Positions 45,075 through 55,705 of a stretch of DNA of 64,000 nt are shown here, one piece after another (position 1 is the stretch's first letter; every line of letters starts with the position of its first letter). The position numbers and the translations under genes are program-made. Origin of the DNA: Aricia agestis. Lineage: Eukaryota; Arthropoda; Insecta; Lepidoptera; Lycaenidae. The stretch spans positions 2,237,001 through 2,301,000 of the forward strand of contig NC_056409.1 of NCBI RefSeq assembly GCF_905147365.1, given 5' to 3'. The notes under the pieces are model-generated. The model was not told the origin of the DNA. It saw only the letters and a list, made by a program, of their open reading frames with translations, and did not search any database.

Positions 45075-48000
45075 TCAGATAAGTTTGAGTCCGAAGTCGC
45101 ACAGGTTATATTGTATGTAAGAGCCGATGTAGAAAGGGTTGTCGTTCAGCATCAACTCTCGTACTGTTATCGGGAAGTTGGCGAATATGTCGGCCACTGC
45201 TCGCACCACTTCCGGTTCTGAAAAAACGACAAAGAGTGAAAAATACAATATAGTACAGATTCCCTAGAACAATTTTTTTTATTACAGTCAAGCAATTTTT
45301 TCGTGAGTAGCTTCGTTTTGATTAGACAACAAAAATTTTCAAGAACAACAATTTTGTCTGCGAGGAAATTGTTGTAGCGTGCTTCGTAGTCAACGAGGAC
45401 TTGTTGATTATAGAACCCTAAAACGGAACCTAAATCAGCAGATTTTTTGTATATTGATAGGCTATTACTTATTAGTTTTTTATTATAATTTATAAGAGTA
45501 ACATTGTCCTACAAATAGAACCATCCATATTTTAGGACCATCAAATCGAAATACCATTAAATCCTTTCTATCTCTGTTGGCTACCACTTTCAAGAATTTT
45601 CGCACAGGAAATTGTTGTTCGTCTTATCAAAATGAAGCTACTCTTTTTTTTTTAATTAAAAAAAAGTGCATGGCGTGATGGACCATAATGATTACAATTA
45701 TTGATACTGTATCTTTTATCCTTGGTGCGAAAAACATCATAACATAACAAAAAAAGGATATAGGCGGCTTCTTGGCCCTTAAAATAAATACTAATATATA
45801 AAAATAAGTCGGGTTTTCCTTCCTGAAGCTATAGCTCCAGAACGCACAAACCGATTTCCACGGTTTTGCATTCGTTGGAAAGGTCTCGGGCTCCGTGAGG
45901 TCTATAGAAAAAAATATTCAGAAAAAACTTCAAGAGAAAAGCAGGAAAACAGGGAAATACATTTTATGGCAAAACAACGTTGCCGGGACAGCTAATACTT
46001 ATTATAAACTAAACACTAAAAACGGGTTTATTGTTTGTAACCTACATTACAAGTTAATTAATTCTTAAGGATTTTGTGAAATCTTACCGACGCCTTGGGC
46101 AGTGAATCTGCCGCCAAGTATAATGACGGGTATGCCGGGGGAGTACGCGAACACTTCCGATCTCTCCAGCTGAAGATCCTTTAAGTTCGGTATGGTGATC
46201 GTCAAGACGAGAGAAGCTGAAAACGCCAAAAAAATACTAATAAAAACTGTGGAATTATGGTGGAATATGATGAAAATCACCAAAGGACGATCTTCCAAAC
46301 GATAGGTGTGCTATAGTTAAACTGAACTCTAAAATCGATTATATTATAGTCATCTTACATATTGTAGTATATTATGTATTTATGTCGCCTCTACTCAGAA
46401 ACTTCAACAGCATATTATAGCGTGCTATTTATTTCGTTACATAACAAAGCAATAAATGATCGTTTTATATATTTAAAATTTATCAAAATATAAATTTCTC
46501 TACTTCATCTGCTCTCGAGCATTTCGCAAAGTTTTTGCTTAAGCCTTTGAATCCTTCACCTCTTACCTCTAGGCTAGTACGCAGACGCTGTGAAACGCAA
46601 AAATCTGCGAAACAGAAATGGAGCGAGATGCAATATATGTAAGTCACTGTCGTGTGGCGGGTGAGACATAATATGGTTTCTTATGTAAATGGTTCGCCGC
46701 TGTTTCGCGGTTCGCAGCGTAGGTGTACTAGAGGCGTTAATCCGAAAAGAAATCATCTACCACTTACTGAAATTGATGCTTCCAAAGTCATTATACACCA
46801 GCGGCTCCTGAGCGCGGCGGTGGTACCTCAGGTAGGCGTAGGGAGAAGCAGCGTAGAGGTTGGTGAACTCTACTGCTAGAAGTAGTCTGTCAGTCTTTCT
46901 GTTGATGCTGGAATAAAGATGCAAATTAGGAAAGGACTTCGAAAAGAACCTTAGAAATGTTAAGGACACCGTCATTTGCTACATTAGCTATAAAATAAAG
47001 GACTTCAAAAAGGATCTTAGACATGTAAAGGACACCGTCATTTGCTATAAACCTCCTTACTAATAAATATTTCACTGACGTGGTGTTTATCTTCAAGGTC
47101 TGCAGCTGTTTGTCTAATATTTTCAAGTGAGGATTTTCAAGGAGGCCTAAAGCCTACTAGGCTTAATACCAATGGATCTGTTTCAAAGTGTGATATTAAA
47201 TACATTGACGTGTAAAAAAGGACCTACCCAAAATCAAGTTTTAAGTCAGAAATCTATATATATAAAACCCAAAGGTGACTGACATGGTGATCTATCAACG
47301 CACAGCCCAAACCACTGGACCGATCGGGCTGAAATTTGGTATGCAGGTAGATATTATGACGTAGGCATCCGCTAAGAAAGGATTTTGATCAATTCCACCC
47401 CCAAGGGGTTAAAATACGGGATGAAAATTTGTATATAATAATACTGCTTAACGCCGCGGGCAAAAGCTCGTATTATTTATAGAACTTGACGAGGTTCTGA
47501 TGGCAAAAAGTGAGAAAATAAATTGACTTAAGCAACCATCTAACAATACCGGGGTAGTTGGAATAAAACATTTTGATCTTTTTTCCTTATAGCGGCTGAT
47601 TCTGTGTGGGATATAAAAATGTATCCAATGATCAAGGATATTATTTGAAAATCTGCCATCCAAATTTGCCATCAGATCCTGGTAGACCTGGCTATAACAT
47701 CAGATAAAGAGTCACTCACTAAAACTCCTCGATTCTGCCATTCAAGCCGCTGACGGTGACAGCAATGGGTATAAACGTGACGTTCGCATGAGGCGCGTAT
47801 CCGGTGGTCTTGTCGCGGTACAGCGGATCCGGTACCGGACCGTCCACCGGCTTGCACTTGGAGTGCTGCGCGAGGAACTGCCGGATACAGAACTTGTCGA
47901 AGATCTCGCAGGGACGCTCGATGTACTCGTCAATCGGATCTGGAATATAGACTTATTGTTGACGTTTCTGATGACAGAAAAAAATTTGTTTAACCTTGGT

Positions 48001-48610
48001 CATTCACTTGAGAATAAAAAGAAAACCTAGGAGGGTTCCAAGCCACTAGAAAATTTTGTAGGGACCCGCTCTAGGTGAAGGCGGCATTGCAAAAAATATT
48101 GACTCATCGCTATTTTTCTGTTTAAATTGGGCATGAAGATGTTTGTATGGCAATTTTCTACACACTTCAATACAAAACTTTAGTATTAATCTAAATTCTA
48201 GATAGATAACGTATAAAAATAGTACATAAAAGAAAGATAAAATATTATTACTAATCACAAAGATATATTTTTTGATTGGTTATGCAAAGAAAAACCGATA
48301 TTCATACAGGACAAGCTAATTTTAATATACGGTGTCTTCAGCAAAAGTAAACTAAAATAATACTTTTCATTTCAACATAATATGAGAATTGGATTCAAGT
48401 TACGTTTTAAAGGCAATAAAAGATAAACTTTCAGTATAAATTCCCATGAAACCACATTTTTAACCGTGGAGCTCGGTCGAGCCGCGGCCTGCCGCAGCGA
48501 CCGACCACATACAACATACCTGTTATATTTTGATTTGAAATATTAAGTGTATTTTGTCCATGGCACAATAGTAGTATGTTGAAATATAACAATGCTTTCA
48601 ACGCGATCAT
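45075..48610 (-). CDS. fibrohexamerin (fibroin P25)-like secreted protein, gene D
   Basis: Exons 48520-48610, 47720-47939, 46768-46907, 46088-46216 and 45075-45217 (TGA 45075-45077) join to 240 codons. Signal peptide IALKALLYFNILLLCHGQ (residues 2-19), then NTLNISNQNIT, DPIDEYIERPC (C41), C48, C59, VDGPVPDPLYRDKTTGY, NVTFIPI, GLNGRIEEF, INRKTDRLLLAVEFTNLY, HRRAQEPLVYNDFG, ITIPNLKDLQLERSEVFAY, EPEVVRAVADIFANFP, LNDNPFYIGSYIQYNLC and FGLKLI at the end. N-x-S/T sites NIS, NIT and NVT. The LGP motif seen in A-C after exon 4's middle is LGG here. Sister of gene C. Introns 2, 3 and 4 carry a MITE, a Helitron-like repeat and MITE family 1. First gene of the cluster in the direction of transcription; no fifth paralogue is visible upstream to 64 kb. 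Confidence 0.83.
45262..45660. mobile_element. MITE family 1 (CCCTAGAACAA), copy in intron 4 of gene D
   Basis: CCCTAGAACAATTTTTTTTA at the left; GTAGCTTCGTTTTGATTAGA pairs with TCTTATCAAAATGAAGCTAC near the right end. The GGACCATCAAATCG and CCTTTCTATCTCTGTT blocks match 3025-3440. Confidence 0.75.
45791..45990 (+). mobile_element. degenerate Helitron-like repeat, intron 4 of gene D
   Basis: CTAATATATAAAAATAAGTC head and AACAACGTTGCCGGGACAGC tail ending CTAA. The tail matches the copy at 48778-49093. Confidence 0.55.
46932..47050. repeat. tandem duplication of about 60 bp in intron 2 of gene D
   Basis: Two copies of AAAGGACTTC ... CTTAGA(A/C)ATGT(T)AA and GGACACCGTCATTTGCTA, from about 46932 and 46994. 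Confidence 0.75.
47253..47470 (+). mobile_element. Helitron-like repeat (TCTATATATATAAAACCC)
   Basis: TC start after A; AAGGTGACTGACATGGTGAT, ATCAACGCACAGCCCAAACC, and GCGGGCAAAAGCTCG at the end (CTAG mutated to CTCG). Better preserved copy at 53022-53255. Confidence 0.7.
47491..47690. mobile_element. MITE family 2, copy 2 at intron 2 of gene D
   Basis: The right end ATCAGATCCTGGTAGACC is well preserved, the left end GGTTCTGATGGC is eroded; CAAAACATTTTGATCTTTTT-type interior as in 33511-33724, in the opposite orientation. Ends about 29 bp from the exon 2 border at 47720. Confidence 0.75.
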
Positions 48611-48777
48611 ATTGCAGAACCGTAGTTGTAGCAATTTGCAACCAAACTGTTTGAAATTAAAATAATGCCTACGCAAATATTATGTAATCACAGGTGATTG
48701 ATCGTATCTTATTTTCTTGTTTTTATCCTTCATTATATTTACAGAGTGTTTCGATATTGTACATAATATCAATATTA

Positions 48778-49093
48778 TCTTATATATAAAATTCTCGTGT
48801 CACAATGTTAGTGACCGTACTCCTCTGAAACGGCTTTACTGATTTTCACCAAATTATATATGCATATTCAGTAGGTCTGAGAATCGGCTACTTTTTAAAT
48901 TGATAAGTGCATTTGTTGAATAAATAATAGTAAATTATTACAACTCGAGACTGACGGCGAACATTGTTTGTGCGACGGGATAGCGATGGACGTTGTCATG
49001 GTGCCATACTTATTTAGTCACTTCAATAAAATAACAATATGGGCGAAATACTTCATAATATTATGGCATAACAACGTTTTCCGGGACAGCTAG
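48778..49093 (+). mobile_element. Helitron-like repeat (TCTTATATATAAAATTCTCG...GGGACAGCTAG)
   Basis: Starts TC after A, ends CTAG before T; lies upstream of gene D by about 170 bp. Confidence 0.75.
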
Positions 49094-50302
49094 TAATATC
49101 TATTAAAAGTGCGAAAGTATGTCTGTCTATTACATAGTCAGCGTCACGTTTAAACCGCTGGAAGTTTTGTGTAATATTTTGTTAGGAACTTTGAGTCTAC
49201 AGTATTAATTATTATTATTGCCTACAAATTTACGGCTACCACTAGTAAAGCTCAGCAAATTGTATAGGCAACATATAGTAAATTATTACTAACCTGTATT
49301 TTATTTCATAAAAATAATAATAACCATACAGTTTTTTTCCATATTTCTTCTATTTAAAAATGTATTCCAAGATAGAGCTAAATAGAGCTTCGCTTTACAC
49401 TCTCAAAAGCCGGCACGGATTATCAAAGGACTTGAGATAGAAGTTGGAGAAATAAGCACTTCAAACCGCTGTAGTTCGCGCTGCAGTTTATTACAAAATA
49501 CTTCACTATTTCAACTCCTTGCTGAGCCCGACTAAATGCATTTTTGACAAAAAGGGCGTTTTAGGACGTTATATTTTGTTTGTCCGCGTCATCGTAGGTT
49601 CAAAACGGATGCATCGTTTTTGATTTTGTTTAGAAATGACAGTCAAATACATTCCTGGTAAAGTTGTACAACGATTTGTCCTTGTCTGATACGTTGCAAA
49701 AACTGCTTGACAGATGAGGACCACATCCATAATTTAGTTTTACAACAGTTTGTACATTGAATAAAATAGAATTGAATTGAAGCGTAGATCCATATTCTTA
49801 TGGATCTACGAGTAAGGGAATGGAAGGTATACCTATAACCTATATGGAATCTGCTGCGATCTAACTGTGCAGTTAGACCGTAGCAATGTAAAGCGGATAT
49901 AAGCTGTTCGGTACAAAGCACCAAGTAGGATTCACTTTGTACTCGGTAAACGAGATTAGTGTTAATCTATTAATTTCTCGTGAAAAGACTTCGTACTTCA
50001 TTCGCAGAATTATGAGCTGCGTAAAAGATTATACAGAAGTTGTTGAATAAAGATGTTTCTTAATTAACATATTTTGATAGGCACCTGTTCGGAAGGCGCA
50101 AACTTTCTATAACTTTGTCTTAGTATAATCCCATTCGGGCCATTCATTATAATATTCTAATATTAGGTTCTTAATTGAAATTGAGTTCACAAATTGTGCA
50201 ATAGAACGGTATAATATTTGACTATATTCTGCATGCTGCACTCTAGGGCGAAACCAGTTAGAGAGTTTTAAACATGAGAGGCCTTTATATTGTAACGGTT
50301 AA
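49094..50302. other. no gene recognised
   Basis: Starts with a short Helitron-like head (AAAGTGCGAAAGTATGTCTG). A moderate minus-strand open frame at 49643-49924 has no family resemblance and no splice context. Confidence 0.45.
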
Positions 50303-50683
50303 GAGGGCGACTAACGCAAAAAATCAAACATCGTCCTCTCTTCACACTCGCGCCCGTATTTCATATGCCAGGTGAAAAGGGACGACGCGGATTCATCGCC
50401 AAATTAGTTACTCGATAAATATACAACATTTTAAAAATCCGCTAGGTCAGTTTCTCAAGTATAGAATTGTATACAATGTGTTAAAATATTAACTTAGTTT
50501 AATGCACGGGTATAGCGATATATGAAAAATTCGTGAAAATTTGATGCATCTTTGTGATTTTTCTATCGAGAAAGTTTTAAGATATCGTGTTTTTGCTAGG
50601 TTGGTTCCTCGGAAATATGTATACGTAATGTAGAATCTATGTTTAGAAAATGAAACAATCGACAATTTAGGGTTAGTCGCCCC
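50303..50683. mobile_element. TTAA-flanked MITE (GAGGGCGACTAACGC), copy 2
   Basis: TTAA at 50299-50302 and 50684-50687; right end GGGTTAGTCGCCCC. Shares long blocks with 32439-32884. Confidence 0.85.
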
Positions 50684-50687
50684 TTAA

Positions 50688-51375
50688 ATATCATGCCAGT
50701 CTAGTTTAAAATTTAAACGGCAAAGTCACAATATTATCTCTAAAATCGAAATCCGCACAATATTGTGTAGGTACTAGGTACTGTATAAATAAGCGTCTTC
50801 GTGTACATTGTACAAAGGCGCCTCAGTTAGTTGTCCCTCCTGCATATTTGATGCTATATTACTATATAATTCATCCCTGCTCCGAATAACTAATACATCT
50901 GAAAGCGAAACACATCAACTGCTTACTTTGACGAATACTCGATGAAAAATACATTTTCTGATCACAGGGTGTGCTCTGCTGAATAAAACGTGTATCATTA
51001 TGACGTTATAGAATTATATCAATAACAACACTTTTCGTTTTATTATAATTCTACATTAGCATTTCCATTAGCTTGTAAAAATATCATCATTAGCTCACCA
51101 GATATTTGTATCGGCACTTGACCTACAACGCGTTACAATATTATTAGAGCAGCAATTCGCGCCTCATTTAATAAGTACAACAAAGAACATTAATATTTAT
51201 AGTATGCGGCATCACCTCGCGTGGTTCACATTTTAAAGTTTCTAATAATTGTCTTAATGGTTATCGAGTGCACGGAGAATTATCCAGCGTCTGTCTGCTT
51301 CGTTTTCATTGATGGAAAAATTATATTCTATGAATAAATTTCATTACCAAATTATATTTAAAGGTTATTTACTTA
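50688..51375. other. no gene recognised
   Basis: AT-rich unique sequence with no repeat ends. Confidence 0.45.
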
Positions 51376-51566
51376 GTGCCTAAACATACCACGCCGAAAT
51401 TACGCGACCGAAGTTCGGCATGATTACGTCAGCAATGACATACACATACAATTATAATGCGACGTATTTTCCGCATGGTGTATCATCGGTAATTTGAAAT
51501 ACATTACCTGAGGCGTAATCCTGCTGAACTTCGGCCGCGTATCTTCGGCATGGTGTGTTTAGACAC
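51376..51566. mobile_element. MITE with GTGCCTAAACATACCA ends
   Basis: GTGCCTAAACATACCACGCC at the left mirrors CGGCATGGTGTGTTTAGACAC-type sequence ending at 51566. CCGAAGTTCGGC and GAACTTCGGCCGCG pair inside. Confidence 0.75.
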
Positions 51567-52204
51567 TAAAGACGTCGATTTGTCGAATTACAAGATGCGA
51601 ATTGTAATGGAACTCATAAATTGGAAGAATGAATTGTACTATGATAAAAAAAATTGGTTTGCGCAAAATACTGTTTTAAGAGTGACAGATTATAGAGAAA
51701 TAATTAATATGGGTTTAGATGGTGAAATTGCCAAGTCTTTTCAACATCAGCACAATATAATATATCAAAATGTAACAAAACCATGCTCTTGTAGCTGTGT
51801 TTTTGGATTCAGAATAAAAGTCTTGAAAAATATGCGCACGAAAAACTTTAATTTTTGTCAATCCTCGTGCACGCTGACTTCTCAGAATGTTCAGATTATT
51901 TATCAATTGTATGAAATCCGCGATCAAAGAGTTTCCGATAGAGTTGATAAACGAGCGAAGTCAGAATCCGTCTTATTGTGAGAGGAATCCATTCGGCGGG
52001 GGGTTAGATAAAACGTTCGGAGTTTGCACTCATAATGCTTTTGAGGTGGCCTTTATGGCTACGGACATAGAGATCACTTTCGGAAGTCAGAAAAAGTCTG
52101 AACAGAGTGCGGAACGTCGCGGGTCGTATTGTATACTAACAGCGGGGCGCCTCACTCGATTTCATAAAAAAACTTATGAACTTCGCAATGAAAAGGGTTT
52201 TTAG
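51550..52204 (+). other. two overlapping unassigned open frames
   Basis: Frame 1 (51550-51981, 143 codons) starts inside the right end of a MITE and contains a Cys cluster KPCSCSCVFGF. Frame 2 (51887-52204, 105 codons) overlaps by 95 bases in another frame and contains PFGGGLDKTFGVCTHNAFEV. Together they might be one gene broken by a frameshift. I recognise no domain in either, and see no signal peptide, splice signals or promoter. Base composition is less AT-rich than the surroundings in the second half. Could be a decayed viral or transposon gene, or chance. Confidence 0.25.
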
Positions 52205-53021
52205 TGGATGTGGTTTTACGGTAATCAAAATGATAAGGTACAGAATTTTATTTAAATGTTTACTATTTAAATATAAAATTTTGTGCCTCGATTTGCCGTT
52301 TAAAGTCGTTAGTAAGTACTATGGGGATGTGTGTGAATTACAGAATACTTAGATATTATTGTCTTGAATTTCTACTGTATAACATTAACGAATAATTATT
52401 AAATTAAAAAAATATATATATTATTAAACACATTAATGTTGAATATTAATTCAATATGCTGTTAAATAACAGGATATTGAATATTAAATAACATTAATTT
52501 ATTATTGTAGTTAATTAATTATGTGTATTACACAATACCTATTATATTAATTTATTTTGTAATATCATTACCTGTTCTGACTTCTGACAAATTGCCGCAT
52601 CTTAGGTACTATTAAAGATCGTTTAAAAGATTACAAATAAGCACAACTTTTTTCACGTTGTTGCACCGAAAAACGTAAATTTTCTACGTGATTTTCCATT
52701 CCAAAATATCTCTACATGACGTCAAAATAATGTCACGTCGGTATTTTAAGTGTGAAGGTAACAAACAGACAGACAAACTTTCGAATTTATAACAATCTTA
52801 GTAAGTAAAAATATATAAATGTCACATCCAGGACACCTCGTTTCATGTTCCAGGAGTTTCCGGGCGAGTCACGGTGAAATTCTGGATGTTCTTTTACGAA
52901 ACTTATCACCTCTGTATTAAATGTCTTTTTGCATCTGTTGATTTATATTATGAATATTCTTTCTTTTAATTAATTTCTTCTTATTACATTCAACGGTTTT
53001 ACCATAATATACTACTTATAA
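52205..53021. other. no gene recognised
   Basis: AT-rich; 52700-52800 has a weak Helitron-like tail. Nothing coding. Confidence 0.45.
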
Positions 53022-53255
53022 TCTATATATATATATATATATAAAACTCAAAGGTGACTGACTGACATGGTGATCTATCAACGCACGGCCCAAACCACTA
53101 GACCGATCGCGCTGAAATTTGGCATGCATCCGTGACGTAGGCATCCACTAAGAAAGGATTTTGATCTACTCCACCTCCAAGGGGTTAAAATAGGGGATGA
53201 AAGTTTGTATATAATAATACTTCTTAACGCGAGCGAAACCGCGGGCAAAAGCTAG
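53022..53255 (+). mobile_element. Helitron-like repeat, well-preserved
   Basis: TCTATATATATATATATATA head (expanded AT run), AAGGTGACTGACTGACATGG, and CCGCGGGCAAAAGCTAG at the end; A before and T after. A second, truncated family member (ATTATAAATGTGATCTGTCT ... GTTGCGGGCGTCATCAA) follows immediately to about 53440. Confidence 0.8.
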
Positions 53256-53448
53256 TATTATTATAAATGTGATCTGTCTGTCTGCCTCCTCTTAACCGCC
53301 AAATCGAATTGATATGATGATTTAGTATTCGAAATTTAATATGAAGATAGTATGAATCCCGGGAAAGGACAAAGGATACTTTACACGGAAAAGTTCCGGC
53401 GCAATAAACAAATTTTGACGCAACGGAGTTGCGGGCGTCATCAATGAT

Positions 53449-54087
53449 AGGTCTACCAGCTACGAATAATAAAAACTAAGGAAAAGTAACGCCGTCAAAA
53501 AACATCATCCACAATACTTGTCAAAAATGTGTACCTAAAGCGCTCGCTAAACGATTATTCTGCATTACATGCATTACGTGCTGTAATGCACGAATTATCG
53601 TGTATCGTAGTGAATGATGCGAATTACATGCAAACTACGTGCTGTACAACGTGCTGTACATTGAATTACAACTTCTTTAATTTTTCAGCACGACATGCGT
53701 AAGGTACACATTTCACAATAGACATATCATTCTGTCTACTCTGCACATTTCAATACATTTGCAATATTTAGGTGACCTTGAGCGGTACTAGGCTGACGTT
53801 ACATGACAGATCAAAAGGAACCAAATTTAAAACGGTAATAGTATGGGAGTTACGATTCCTTAGTTTTTATTATTCGTAGTCTACCAGTATCTGATGGCAA
53901 TTTTTTACAGCAGATTTTCAAAACATATCCTTGATCATTGGATATTTTTTTATATTTGCATGTTTCACACACAGAATCAGCGGCTGTAAGGAAAAAAAAA
54001 GGATCAAAATGTTTTATTCCAATTACACATGTATTGCTAGAGTCAATTTCTATTCTCATTTTTTGCCATTAGATTCTAGTACACCTA
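53449..54087. mobile_element. MITE family 2, copy 3, split by a hAT-like insertion
   Basis: ATAGGTCTACCAG at the left, GATTCTAGTACACCTAT at the right; interior as in 33511-33724. A 420-bp element sits 11 bases inside the left end. Confidence 0.8.
53460..53879. mobile_element. hAT-like element (CTACGAATAATAAAAACTAA) nested in the MITE
   Basis: Inverted ends of 24 bp beginning CTACGAATAATAAAAACTAA. Perfect 8-bp duplication TCTACCAG at 53452-53459 and 53880-53887, which is part of the host MITE terminus. Non-coding. Confidence 0.9.
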
Positions 54088-54421
54088 TAATAGTTGTGCT
54101 AATTTTACAATTTGCATTTTGTTGCTATTTCGACATTTAGGATTATTTTAGAGAAGAGCTATATTTTTCATAACCCTGTATGTATTCACACACCTCTTCA
54201 CAACTAAAAACACAGTGATTTACGAGATATGTCGTACTTAACAATTGACAAAGAATCTGAAATCTATCAAGAAATTGAATCCAGTGATTAATTATTTTTG
54301 TGAATTCTTATAATTATTTGAAAGAAACTTAGCTGTTGTATAAAGAGTCGATACCAAAGCATACTAGGGAGTAGGGACATTCGAACTATTAATATACGCC
54401 ATTTTGCGTAATTATTAATAA
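54088..54421. other. no gene recognised
   Basis: AT-rich unique sequence. Confidence 0.4.
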
Positions 54422-54720
54422 TACGCCTTCGTGGTCCAGTGGGTTAGATCGTGGCTTTTGAGTAATGACTCATGGTTCATGAATCCGATTCCCATGTTGG
54501 AAACATAATATTGCTATTTCCGAAAATCCATGCGTCGAATAGGCATGTTAAAAATTGGTCCTGCGCCTGATATCTCCCGAGAAAGTGCTCTTGTGTACTG
54601 CGCACATACTTGGGCATAATTATAATAATTTTAATTACTCCTGCGTAACTGGCCTGTTTTCAGTGAACCCGGCCACCGTCACCGAAACCGATGCGGGTAG
54701 TTATAATTACGTATCACACA
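54422..54720 (+). mobile_element. tRNA-derived SINE
   Basis: GCCTTCGTGGTCCAGTGGGT (A-box-like) and GAATCCGATTCCCATG (B-box-like) head; the body continues to ACCGTCACCGAAACCGATG, which recurs degraded at about 24180-24200. Related to 15331-15655 on the minus strand. Confidence 0.7.
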
Positions 54721-55216
54721 AGTCATACAACAGTCAATACCTCATCATAGGGACATTAGGCCGCCTACACACTTGGTGTATTAGGCGCGCAACACACTAG
54801 TGATTAATGATGACGTTTAAGTTGTGATCCGAACGGGGCGCGCCGAGACCTAATTAATGTGAAATAATAAACACGTGACTTGCTGGTTACGGGTAACGTT
54901 GCGGGTTACGGGCTATAGGATGCGGGTTGGTGACACTTTTACCATGCAGTTAAATCTGCCCCCGCAAATGCTATAAGTGATTATTAATTCACCTTATATT
55001 CACTTAGGATTTGCGATCAATTCTTTCGGTATATTGCGTGTGCTGACGCAGCTTTTTATTTTTAATGCATTTAAATAAACAAAAAAGTGGACGACCCAAG
55101 AGGAGAGGAAAGTGGAAGTCATAACGATTTTAAATATCCCCTAAAACATCTTCAAAATTTTGATGACGAATTTATGTAAGTATTATATTATGTTACCGTT
55201 AGAATGCAGAATAGGT

Positions 55217-55259
55217 AAAATAATATGCACGTTAAAAACGTTAACGTGCATATTATTTT
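55217..55259. repeat. perfect hairpin, 19-bp arms, 5-nt loop
   Basis: Arms 55217-55235 and 55241-55259 (AAAATAATATGCACGTTAA) around AAACG. Confidence 0.95.
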
Positions 55260-55549
55260 TTGATTCCCTGATACCGTCCGTTAAAGTGTAAATTTTTTAA
55301 GTAAAAAAGCTTATATTATATTTGCACTTTATAGTTTGCATTCGTTTTCTTCGTAAAAGCACAGAATATATTAGTAGTACCAAGTAAAAGTCCTAAAATT
55401 TTTGAGTTAAGCTTGTCAACCTAAAACTGTTGTTGTTTTGATTGGTTATTTTCTAGTTGATACGATCTGTTTTATCAGTGGAGTAACATTTTTAATTTTT
55501 ATTCTATTAGTGGAGTAACATTAACGGTAACATAATAATATACACTAAC

Positions 55550-55705
55550 GGCCGTTCCCAATATTTGATCTATCTCTGGTTTGGCCCTACTAGAGATAGG
55601 AATAGCTCACATTAGACATTAGAGACATATATTTTATGTCAATTGTGAGCTATTCCTATCTCTAGTAGGGCAAAACCAGAGATAGATCAAATATTGGGAA
55701 CGGCC
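55550..55705. mobile_element. snapback MITE (GGCCGTTCCCAATATTTGAT)
   Basis: Arms of about 65 bp pair almost perfectly (GGCCGTTCCCAATATTTGAT and CTATCTCTGGTTTGGCCCTA outward), with a short AT loop around 55625. Confidence 0.9.

Noticed and set aside
31000..48610. Juvenile-hormone-binding/takeout proteins as the identity of genes A-D
   Set aside because: C-x6-C and size are compatible, but the HRRA-x-EP and CDFG pattern and the lack of the Gly-rich takeout segment fit the P25 family better; kept as an alternative.
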